From contig OZ025249.1 of assembly GCA_964019135.1 (NCBI GenBank), positions 13,913,088 through 13,977,087 of the forward strand: 64,000 bases of DNA, in the 5' to 3' direction. Positions 13,301 through 24,800 of this stretch are shown here, piece after piece (position 1 is the first letter of the stretch; the number at the start of each line of letters is the position of its first letter). A program made the translations under genes and the position numbers. The notes beneath the pieces were generated by a model that did no database searches, was not told the DNA's origin, and was given only the letters and a program-made list of their open reading frames with translations. Origin of the DNA: Arenicola marina (lineage: Eukaryota > Annelida > Polychaeta > Arenicolidae).

Positions 13301-16300
13301 TGTAGCGGGTACTCGGGCTGTCACGCCGCCTCCATCACTGTGTAGCTGGCATTCGGGCTGTCACGCCGTCTCCATCACTGTGTCGCTGGCACTCAGGCTG
13401 TCACGCCGCCTCTATCACTGTGTAGGTGGCACTCTGGCTGTCACGCCGCCTCCATCACTGTGTATCTGGCATTCAGGCTGTCACGCCATCTCTATCACTG
13501 TGTCGCTGGCACTCAGGCTGTCACGCCGCCTCCATCACTGTGTAGCTTGCACTCGGGCTGTCACACCGCCTCCATCACGGAGTAGCTGGCACTCGGGCTG
13601 TCACGCCGCCTCCATCACTGTGTAGCTGGAACTCGGGCTGTCGCGTCGCCTTCATCACTGTATAGCTGGCGCTTGGGCTGTCACTCCGCCTCCATCACTG
13701 TGTAGCTGGCACTCGGGCTGTCACGCCGCTTCCATCCCCCTGTAGCTGGCACTCTGGCTGTCGCTCTGCCTCCATCACTGTGTAGCTAGCACTCCGGCTG
13801 TCATGCCGCCTCCAACACTGTGCAGCTGGCACTCGGGCTGTCACGCCGCTTCCGTCACTGTGTAGCTGTCACTCTGGCTCTCACGCCGCCTCCATCACTG
13901 TGTAGGTGGCACTCCGGCTGTCACACCGCCTCCATCACTGTGTAGGTGGCACTCTGGCTGTCACGCCGCCTCCATCACTGTGTAGCTGGTACTCGGGCTG
14001 TCACGCCGCCTCCATCACTGTGTAGCGGGCACTCGGGTCGTCACGCAGTCTCCATCACTGTAGCTGGCACTCGGGCTGTCACGTTGTCTCCATCACTGTG
14101 TCGCTGGCACTCAGGCTGTCACGCCGCCTCCATCACTGTGTAGCGGGCACTCGGGCTGTCACGGCGCCTCCATCACTGTGTAGCTGACACTCGGGCTGTC
14201 ACGCCGCCTCCATCACTGAGTAGCTGGCACTCCGGCTGTCGCGTCGCATTCATCACTGTGTAGCTGGCGCTTGGGCTGTCGCTCCGCCTCCATCACTGTG
14301 TAGCTGGCACTCGGGCTGTCACGCGGCCTCCATCCCCCTGTAGCTGGCACTCTGGCTGTCGCTCTGCTTCCATCACTGTGTAGCTAGCACTCCGGCTGTC
14401 ACGCCGCCTCCAACACTGTGCAGCTGGCACTCGGGCTGTCACGCCGCTTCCGTCACTGTGTAGCTGTCACTCTGGCTCTCACGCCGCCTCCATCACTATG
14501 TAGCTGGCACTCGGGCTGTCACGCCGCCTCCGTCACTGTGTAGCTGGCACTCGGGCTGTCACGCCGCCTCCATCACTGAGTAGCTGGCACTTCGGCTGTC
14601 ACGCCGCCTTCATCACTGTGTAGCTGGCACTCGGGCTGTCACGGCGCCTCCATCACTGTGTAGCTGGCACTCGGGCTGTCACGCCGCCTCCATCACTGCG
14701 TAGCTGGCACTCCGGCTGTCGCGTCGCATTCATCACTGTGTAGTTGGCACTCCGGCTGTCACGCAGCCTCCATCACTGTGTAGCTGGCACTCGGGCTGTC
14801 ACGCCGCCTCCATCACTGTGTAGCAGGCACTCGGGCTGTCACGCCGCCTCCATCACTGTGTAGCTGGCACTGGGGCTGTCACGCCGCCTCCATCACTCGG
14901 TAGCTGGCACTCGGGCTGTCCCGCCGCCTCCATCACTGTGTAGCTGGCATTCTGGCTGTCGCTCTACCTCCATCACTGTGTAGCTAGCACTCCGGCTGTC
15001 ATGCCGCCTCCAACACTGTGCAGCTGGCACTCGGGCTGTCACGCCGCTTCCGTCACTGTGTAGCTGTCACTCTGGCTCTCACGCCGCCTCCATCACTGTC
15101 TAGCTGGAACTCGGGCGGTCGCGTCGCCTTCATCACTGTATAGCTGGCGCTTGGGCTGTCACTCCGCCTCCATCACTGTGTAGCTGGCACTCGGGCTGTC
15201 ATGCCGCCTCCAACACTGTGCAGCTGGCACTCCGGCTGTCACGCCGCTTCCGTCACTGTGTAGCTGTCACTCGGGCCTTCACGCCACCTCCATCACTGTG
15301 TAGCTGGCACTCCGGCTGTCACACCGCCTCCATCACTGTGTAGGTGGCACTCGGGCTGTCACGGCGCCTCCATCACTGTGCAGCTGGCACTCCGGCTGTC
15401 ACGCCGCCTCCATCACTGTGTAGCTGGTACTCGGGCTGTCATGCCGCCTCCATCACTGTGTAGCTGGCATTCGGGCTGTCACGTCGCCTCCATCACTATG
15501 TAGCGGGCACTCGGGTTGTCACGCAGTCTCCATCACTGTAGCTGGCACTCGGGCTGTCACGCCGCCTCCATCACTGTGTAGCTGGCACTCGGGCAGTCAT
15601 GCCGCCTCCAACACTGTGCAACTGGCACTCCGGCTGTCATGCCGCTTCCGTCACTGTGTAGCTGTCACTCGACCCCTCACGCCGCCTCCATCACTGTGTA
15701 GCTGGCACTCCGGCTGTCACACCGCCTCCATCACTGTGTAGGTGGCACTCTGGCTGTCACGCCGCCTCCATCACTGTGTAGCTGGCATTCGGGCTGTCAC
15801 GCCGCCTCCAACACTGTGCAGCTGGCACTCCGGCTGTCATGCCGCTTCCGTCACTGTGTAGCTGTCACTCGGGCTGTCACGCCGCCTCCATCACTGTGTA
15901 GCTGGCACTCCGGCTGTCACACCGCCTCCATCACTGTGTAGGTGGCACTCTGGTTGTCACGCCGCCTCCATCACTGTGCAGCTGGCACTCGGGCTGTTAC
16001 GCCGCCTCCATCACTGTGTAGCTGGCACTCTGGCTGTTACGCCGCCTCCATCACTGTAGCTGGCACTAGGGCTGTCACGCCGCCTCCAACACCGTGCAGC
16101 TGGCACTCCGGCTGTCACGCCGCTTCTGTCAATGTGTAGCTGTCACTCGGGCCCTCACGCTGCCTCCATCACTGTGTAGCTGGCACTCCGGCTGTCGCAC
16201 CGTCTCCATCACTGTGTAGCTGGCACTCTGGCTGTCACGCGGCCTCCATCACTGTAGCTGGTACTCGGGCTGTCACGCCGCCTCCATCACTGTGTAGGTG

Positions 16301-18000
16301 GCACTCTGGCTGTCACGCCGCCTCTATCACTGTGTAGGTGGCACTCTGGCTGTCACGCGGCCTCCATCACTGTGTAGCGGGTACTCGGGCTGTCACGCCG
16401 CCTCCATCACTGTGTAGCTGGCATTCGGGCTGTCACGCCGTCTCCATCACTGTGTCGCTGGCACTCAGGCTGTCACGCCGCCTCTATCACTGTGTAGGTG
16501 GCACTCTGGCTGTCACGCCGCCTCCATCACTGTGTATCTGGCATTCAGGCTGTCACGCCATCTCTATCACTGTGTCGCTGGCACTCAGGCTGTCACGCCG
16601 CCTCCATCACTGTGTAGCTTGCACTCGGGCTGTCACACCGCCTCCATCACGGAGTAGCTGGCACTCGGGCTGTCACGCCGCCTCCATCACTGTGTAGCTG
16701 GAACTCGGGCTGTCGCGTCGCCTTCATCACTGTATAGCTGGCGCTTGGGCTGTCACTCCGCCTCCATCACTGTGTAGCTGGCACTCGGGCTGTCACGCCG
16801 CCTCCATCCCCCTGTAGCTGGCACTCTGGCTGTCGCTCTGCCTCCATCACTGTGTAGCTAGCACTCCGGCTGTCATGCCGCCTCCAACACTGTGCAGCTG
16901 GCACTCGGGCTGTCACGCCGCTTCCGTCACTGTGTAGCTGTCACTCTGGCTCTCACGCCGCCTCCATCACTGTGTAGGTGGCACTCCGGCTGTCACGCCG
17001 CCTCCATCCCCCTGTAGCTGGCACTCTGGCTGTCGCTCTTCCTCCATCACTGTGTAGCTAGCACTCCGGCTGTCACGCCGCCTCCAACACTGTGCAGCTG
17101 GCACTCGGGCTGTCACGCCGCTTCCGTCACTGTGTAGCTGTCACTCTGGCTCTCACGCCGCCTCCATCACTATGTAGCTGGCACTCGGGCTGTCACGCCG
17201 CCTCCGTCACTGTGTAGCTGGCACTCGGGCTGTCACGCCGCCTCCATCACTGAGTAGCTGGCACTCCGGCTGTCACGCCGCCTTCATCACTGTGTAGCTG
17301 GCACTCGGGCTGTCACGGCGCCTCCATCACTGTGTAGCTGGCACTCGGGCTGTCACGCCGCCTCCATCACTGCGTAGCTGGCACTCCGGCTGTCGCGTCG
17401 CATTCATCACTGTGTAGTTGGCACTCCGGCTGTCACGCAGCCTCCAACACTGTGTAGCTGGCACTCGGGCTGTCACGCCGCCTCCATCACTGTGTAGCAG
17501 GCACTCGGGCTGTCACGCCGCCTCCATCACTGTGTAGCTGGCACTGGGGCTGTCACGCCGCCTCCATCACTCGGTAGCTGGCACTCGGGCTGTCACGCCG
17601 CCTCCATCACTGTGTAGCTGGCACTCTGGCTGTCACTCCGCCTCCATCACTGTGTAGCGGGCACTCGGGTTGTCACGCAGTCTCCATCACTGTAGCTGGC
17701 ACTCCGGCTGTCACGCCGTCTCCATCACTGTGTCGCTGGCACTCAGGCTGTCACGCCGCCTCCATCACTGTGTAGCTGGCACCCGGGCTGTCACGCCGCC
17801 TCCATCACTGTGTAGCTGGCACTCGGGCTGTCACGCCGCCTCCAACACTGTGCAGCTGGCACTCCGGCTGTCACGCCGCTTCTGTCAATGTGTAGCTGTC
17901 ACTCGGGCCCTCACGCCGCCTCCATCACTGTGTAGCTGGCACTCCGGCTGTCGCACCGCCTCCATCACTGTGTAGCTGGCACTCTGGCTGTCACGCCGCC
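7400..18000 (+). repeat. Left copy of a roughly 10 kb intra-array duplication (partner 31.5-41.3 kb)
   Basis: The variant order from about 7.4 to 18 kb is repeated colinearly from about 31.5 to 41.3 kb. Matched positions are 7,444/31,544, 8,920/33,098, 10,198/34,176, 10,834/34,812, 11,988/35,686, 13,380/37,198, 13,946/37,764, 16,338/39,716 and 17,670/41,008. The offset drifts from 24,178 to 23,338 bp in steps of mostly 40 bp multiples, so the copies differ by whole-monomer gains and losses. Outer limits are approximate. Confidence 0.8.
11121..11600 (+). repeat. 240 bp (6-monomer) tandem duplication
   Basis: 11,121-11,360 and 11,361-11,600 are the same six monomers, including the two TATCTGGCATTC units and the GTTGCTGGC unit. 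The duplicated stretch is absent from the otherwise colinear region near 35.1 kb, so it arose after that larger duplication or was lost there. Confidence 0.9.
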
Positions 18001-21000
18001 TCTATCACTGTGTAGGTGGCACTCTGGCTGTCACGCGGCCTCCATCACTGTGTAGCTGGCACTGGGGCTGTCACGCCGCCTCCATCACTCGGTAGCTGGC
18101 ACTCGGGCTGTCCCGCCGCCTCCATCACTGTGTAGCTGGCATTCTGGCTGTCGCTCTACCTCCATCACTGTGTAGCTAGCACTCCGGCTGTCATGCCGCC
18201 TCCAACACTGTGCAGCTGGCACTCGGGCTGTCACGCCGCTTCCGTCACTGTGTAGCTGTCACTCTGGCTCTCACGCCGCCTCCATCACTGTCTAGCTGGA
18301 ACTCGGGCGGTCGCGTCGCCTTCATCACTGTATAGCTGGCGCTTGGGCTGTCACTCCGCCTCCATCACTGTGTAGCTGGCACTCGGGCTGTCATGCCGCC
18401 TCCAACACTGTGCAGCTGGCACTCCGGCTGTCACGCCGCTTCCGTCACTGTGTAGCTGTCACTCGGGCCTTCACGCCACCTCCATCACTGTGTAGCTGGC
18501 ACTCCGGCTGTCACACCGCCTCCATCACTGTGTAGGTGGCACTCGGGCTGTCACGGCGCCTCCATCACTGTGCAGCTGGCACTCCGGCTGTCACGCCGCC
18601 TCCATCACTGTGTAGCTGGTACTCGGGCTGTCATGCCGCCTCCATCACTGTGTAGCTGGCATTCGGGCTGTCACGTCGCCTCCATCACTATGTAGCGGGC
18701 ACTCGGGTTGTCACGCAGTCTCCATCACTGTAGCTGGCACTCGGGCTGTCACGCCGCCTCCATCACTGTGTAGCTGGCACTCGGGCAGTCATGCCGCCTC
18801 CAACACTGTGCAACTGGCACTCCGGCTGTCATGCCGCTTCCGTCACTGTGTAGCTGTCACTCGACCCCTCACGCCGCCTCCATCACTGTGTAGCTGGCAC
18901 TCCGGCTGTCACACCGCCTCCATCACTGTGTAGGTGGCACTCTGGCTGTCACGCCGCCTCCATCACTGTGTAGCTGGCATTCGGGCTGTCACTCCGCCTC
19001 CAACACTGTGCAGCTGGCACTCCGGCTGTCATGCCGCTTCCGTCACTGTGTAGCTGTCACTCGGGCTGTCACGCCGCCTCCATCACTGTGTAGCTGGCAC
19101 TCCGGCTGTCACACCGCCTCCATCACTGTGTAGGTGGCACTCTGGTTGTCACGCCGCCTCCATCACTGTGCAGCTGGCACTCGGGCTGTTACGCCGCCTC
19201 CATCACTGTGTAGCTGGCACTCTGGCTGTTACGCCGCCTCCATCACTGTAGCTGGCACTAGGGCTGTCACGCCGCCTCCAGCACCGTGCAGCTGGCACTC
19301 CGGCTGTCACGCCGCTTCTGTCAATGTGTAGCTGTCACTCGGGCCCTCACGCTGCCTCCATCACTGTGTAGCTGGCACTCCGGCTGTCGCACCGTCTCCA
19401 TCACTGTGTAGCTGGCACTCTGGCTGTCACGCGGCCTCCATCACTGTAGCTGGTACTCGGGCTGTCACGCCGCCTCCATCACTGTGTAGGTGGCACTCTG
19501 GCTGTCACGCCGCCTCTATCACTGTGTAGGTGGCACTCTGGCTGTCACGCGGCCTCCATCACTGTGTAGCGGGTACTCGGGCTGTCACGCCGCCTCCATC
19601 ACTGTGTAGCTGGCATTCGGGCTGTCACGCCGTCTCCATCACTGTGTCGCTGGCACTCAGGCTGTCACGCCGCCTCTATCACTGTGTAGGTGGCACTCTG
19701 GCTGTCACGCCGCCTCCATCACTGTGTATCTGGCATTCAGGCTGTCACGCCATCTCTATCACTGTGTCGCTGGCACTCAGGCTGTCACGCCGCCTCCATC
19801 ACTGTGTAGCTTGCACTCGGGCTGTCACACCGCCTCCATCACGGAGTAGCTGGCACTCGGGCTGTCACGCCGCCTCCATCACTGTGTAGCTGGAACTCGG
19901 GCTGTCGCGTCGCCTTCATCACTGTATAGCTGGCGCTTGGGCTGTCACTCCGCCTCCATCACTGTGTAGCTGGCACTCGGGCTGTCACGCCGCCTCCATC
20001 CCCCTGTAGCTGGCACTCTGGCTGTCGCTCTGCCTCCATCACTGTGTAGCTAGCACTCCGGCTGTCATGCCGCCTCCAACACTGTGCAGCTGGCACTCGG
20101 GCTGTCACGCCGCTTCCGTCACTGTGTAGCTGTCACTCTGGCTCTCACGCCGCCTCCATCACTGTGTAGGTGGCACTCCGGCTGTCACGCCGCCTCCATC
20201 CCCCTGTAGCTGGCACTCTGGCTGTCGCTCTTCCTCCATCACTGTGTAGCTAGCACTCCGGCTGTCACGCCGCCTCCAACACTGTGCAGCTGGCACTCGG
20301 GCTGTCACGCCGCTTCCGTCACTGTGTAGCTGTCACTCTGGCTCTCACGCCGCCTCCATCACTATGTAGCTGGCACTCGGGCTGTCACGCCGCCTCCGTC
20401 ACTGTGTAGCTGGCACTCGGGCTGTCACGCCGCCTCCATCACTGAGTAGCTGGCACTCCGGCTGTCACGCCGCCTTCATCACTGTGTAGCTGGCACTCGG
20501 GCTGTCACGGCGCCTCCATCACTGTGTAGCTGGCACTCGGGCTGTCACGCCGCCTCCATCACTGCGTAGCTGGCACTCCGGCTGTCGCGTCGCATTCATC
20601 ACTGTGTAGTTGGCACTCCGGCTGTCACGCAGCCTCCAACACTGTGTAGCTGGCACTCGGGCTGTCACGCCGCCTCCATCACTGTGTAGCAGGCACTCGG
20701 GCTGTCACGCCGCCTCCATCACTGTGTAGCTGGCACTGGGGCTGTCACGCCGCCTCCATCACTCGGTAGCTGGCACTCGGGCTGTCACGCCGCCTCCATC
20801 ACTGTGTAGCTGGCACTCTGGCTGTCACTCCGCCTCCATCACTGTGTAGCGGGCACTCGGGTTGTCACGCAGTCTCCATCACTGTAGCTGGCACTCCGGC
20901 TGTCACGCCGTCTCCATCACTGTGTCGCTGGCACTCAGGCTGTCACGCCGCCTCCATCACTGTGTAGCTGGCACCCGGGCTGTCACGCCGCCTCCATCAC

Positions 21001-21238
21001 TGTGTAGCTGGCACTCGGGCTGTCACGCCGCCTCCAACACTGTGCAGCTGGCACTCCGGCTGTCACGCCGCTTCTGTCAATGTGTAGCTGTCACTCGGGC
21101 CCTCACGCCGCCTCCATCACTGTGTAGCTGGCACTCCGGCTGTCGCACCGCCTCCATCACTGTGTAGCTGGCACTCTGGCTGTCACGCCGCCTCTATCAC
21201 TGTGTAGGTGGCACTCTGGCTGTCACGCGGCCTCCATC
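14855..21238 (+). repeat. 3,192 bp near-identical tandem duplication
   Basis: 14,855-18,046 and 18,047-21,238 match at a constant offset of 3,192 bp (80 monomers minus 8 bp, consistent with four 38 bp units). Only a handful of single-base differences were spotted by eye, for example CCAACACCG near 16,087 against CCAGCACCG near 19,279. The join is visible near 18,047, where the unit after CACGCGGCC is a GCACTGGGGC unit, whereas at 21,239 the same context continues with GGTACTCGGG. It is among the youngest large events in the array. Confidence 0.9.
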
Positions 21239-21360
21239 ACTGTGTAGCTGGTACTCGGGCTGTCACGCCGCCTCCCTCACTGTGTAGCTGGCATTCGGGC
21301 TGTCACGCCGTCTCCATCACTGTGTCGCTGGCACTCAGGCTGTCACGCCATCTCTATCAC

Positions 21361-21520
21361 TGTGTAGGTGGCACTCTGGCTGTCACGCCGCCTCCATCAC
21401 TGTGTATCTGGCATTCGGGCTGTCACGCCATCTCTATCACTGTGTAGGTGGCACTCTGGCTGTCACGCCGCCTCCATCACTGTGTATCTGGCATTCGGGC
21501 TGTCACGCCATCTCTATCAC
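21361..21520 (+). repeat. 80 bp (2-monomer) exact duplication
   Basis: 21,361-21,440 and 21,441-21,520 are identical dimers made of a GTGTAGGTGG unit followed by a TATCTGGCATTC unit that ends in GCCATCTCTATC. In related stretches (for example 41,470-41,550) the dimer occurs once. Confidence 0.9.
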
Positions 21521-21849
21521 TGTGTCGCTGGCACTCAGGCTGTCACGCCGCCTCCATCACTGTGTAGCTGGCACTCGGGCTGTTGCACCGCCTCCATCAC
21601 TGTGTAGCTGGCACTCGGGCTGTCACGCCGCCTCCATCACTGTGTAGCTGGAACTCGGGCTGTCGCGTCGCCTTCATCACTGTATAGCTGGCGCTTGGGC
21701 TGTCACTCCGCCTCCATCACTGTGTAGCTGGCACTCGGGCTGTCACGCCGCCTCCATCCCCCTGTAGCTGGCACTCTGGCTGTCGCTCTGCCTCCATCAC
21801 TGTGTAGCTAGCACTCCGGCTGTCATGCCGCCTCCAACACTGTGCAGCT

Positions 21850-24800
21850 GGCACTCGGGCTGTCACGCCGCTTCCGTCACTGTGTAGCTGTCACTCTGGC
21901 TCTCACGCCGCCTCCATCACTGTGTAGGTGGCACTCCGGCTGTCACACCGCCTCCATCACTGTGTAGGTGGCACTCTGGCTGTCACGCCGCCTCCATCAC
22001 TGTGTAGCTGGTACTCGGGCTGTCACGCCGCCTCCATCACTGTGTAGCGGGCACTCGGGTTGTCACGCAGTCTCCATCACTGTAGCTGGCACTCTGGCTG
22101 ACACGCCGTCTCCATCACTGTGTCGCTGGCACTCAGGCTGTCACGCCGCCTCCATCACTGTGTAGCGGGCACTCGGGCTGTCACGGCGCCTCCATCACTG
22201 TGTAGCTGGCACTCGGGCTGTCACGCCGCCTCCATCACTGAGTAGCTGGCACTCCGGCTGTCGCGTCGCATTCATCACTGTGTAGCTGGCACTCCGGCTG
22301 TCACGCAGCCTCCATCACTGTGTAGCTGGCACTCGGGCTGTCACGCCGCCTCCGTCACTGTGTAGCTGGCGCTTGGGCTGTCACTCCGCCTCCATCACTG
22401 TGTAGCTGGCACTCGGGCTGTCGCTCTGCCTCCATCACTGTGTAGCTAGCACTCCGGCTGTCACGCCGCCTCCAACACTGTGCAGCTGGCACTCGGGCTG
22501 TCACGCCGCCTCCATCACTGTGTAGCTGGCACTCGGGCTGTCACGCCGCCTCCATCACTGAGTAGCTGGCACTCCGGCTGTCACGCCGCCTTCATCACTG
22601 TGTAGCTGGCACTCGGGCTATCACGCCGTCTCCATCACTGTGTCGCTGGCACTCAGGCTGTCACGCCGCCTCCATCACTCTGTAGCTGGCACTCGGGCTG
22701 TCACGCCGCCTCCATCACTGAGTAGCTGGCACTCCGGCTGTCGCGTCGCATTCATCACTGTGTAGTTGGCACTCCGGCTGTCACGCAGCCTCCATCACTG
22801 TGTAGCTGGCACTCGGGCTGTCACGCCGCCTCCATCACTGTGTAGCTGGCACTCCGGCTGTCACGCCGCCTCCGTCACTGTGTAGCTGGCACTCGGGCTG
22901 TCACGCCGCCTCCATCACTGTGTAGCGGGCACTCGGGTCGTCACGCAGACTCCATCACTGTAGCTGGCACTCGGGCTGTCACGTTGTCTCCATCACTGTG
23001 TCGCTGGCACTCAGGCTGTCACGCCGCCTCCATCACTGTGTAGCGGGCACTCGGGCTGTCACGGCGCCTCCATCACTGTGTAGCTGACACTCGGGCTGTC
23101 ACGCCGCCTCCATCACTGAGTAGCTGGCACTCCGGCTGTCGCGTCGCATTCATCACTGTGTAGCTGGCACTCCGGCTGTCACGCAGCCTCCATCACTGTG
23201 TAGCTGGCACTCGGGCTGTCACGCCGCCTCCGTCACTGTGTAGCTGGCACTCGGGCTGTCACGCCGCCTCCATCACTGTGTAGGTGGCACTCTGGCTGTC
23301 ACGCCGCCTCCATCACTGTTTCGCTGGTACTCGGGCTGTCACGCCGCCTCCATCACTGTGTATCTGGCATTCGGGCTGTCACGCTGCCTCCATGCCCCTG
23401 TAGCTGGCACTCTGGCTGTCGCTCTACCTCCATAACTGTGCAGCTGGCACTCCGGCTGTCACGCCGCCTCCATCACTGTGCAGGTGGCACTCTGGCTGTC
23501 ACGCCGCCTCCATCACTGTGTAGCTGGCATTCGGGCTGTCACGCCGTCTCCATCACTGTGTCGCTGGCACTCAGGCTGTCACGCCGCCTCTATCACTGTG
23601 TAGGTGGCTCTCTGGCTGTCACGCCGCCTCCATCACTGTGTAGCTGGTACTCGGGCTGTCACGCCGCCTCCATCACTGTGTATCTGGCATTCGGGCTGTC
23701 ACGCCGTCTCCATCACTGTGTTGCTGGCACTCAGGCTGTCACGCCGCTTCCATCACTGTGTAGCTGGCACTCGGGCTGTCACACCGCCTCCATCACTGTG
23801 TAGCTGGCACTCGGGCTGTCACGCTGCCTCCATCCCCCTGTAGCTGGCACTCTGGCTGTCGCTCTGCCTCCATCACTGTGTAGCTAGCACTCCGGCTGTC
23901 ATGCCGCCTCCAACACTGTGCAGCTGGCACTCGGGCTGTCACGCCGCTTCCGTCACTGTGTAGCTGTCACTCTGGCTCTCACGCCGCCTCCATCACTGTC
24001 TAGCTGGAACTCGGGCGGTCGCGTCGCCTTCATCACTGTATAGCTGGCGCTTGGGCTGTCACTCCGCCTCCATCACCGTGTAGCTGGCACTCGGGCTGTC
24101 ATGCCGCCTCCAACACTGTGCAGCTGGCACTCCGGCTGTCACGCCGCTTCCGTCACTGTGTAGCTGTCACTCGGGCCTTCACGCCGCCTCCATCACTGTG
24201 TAGCTGGCACTCCGGCTGTCACACCGCCTCCATCACTGTGTAGGTGGCACTCGGGCTGTCACGGCGCCTCCATCACTGTGCAGCTGGCACTCCGGCTGTC
24301 ACGCCGCCTCCATCACTGTGTAGCTGGTACTCGGGCTGTCATGCCGCCTCCATCACTGTGTAGCTGGCATTCGGGCTGTCACGTCGCCTCCATCACTATG
24401 TAGCGGGCACTCGGGTTGTCACGCGGTCTCCATCTCTGTAGCTGGCACTCAGGCTGTCACGCCGCCTCCATCATTGTGTAGCTGGCACTCGGGCTGTCAT
24501 GCCGCCTCCAACACTGTGCAGCTGGCACTCCGACTGTCATGCCGCTTCCGTCACTGTGTAGCTGTCACTCGGGCCCTCACGCCGCCTCCATCACTGTGTA
24601 GCTGGCACTCCGGCTGTCACACCGCCTCCATCACTGTGTAGGTGGCACTCTGGCTGTCACGCCGCCTCCATCACTGTGTAGCTGGCATTCGGGCGGTCAC
24701 GCTGCCCCCATCACTGTGTAGCGGGCACTCGGGCTGTCACGCCGCCTCCATCACTTTGTAGCTGGCACTCTGGCTGTTACGCCGCCTCCATCACTGTAGC

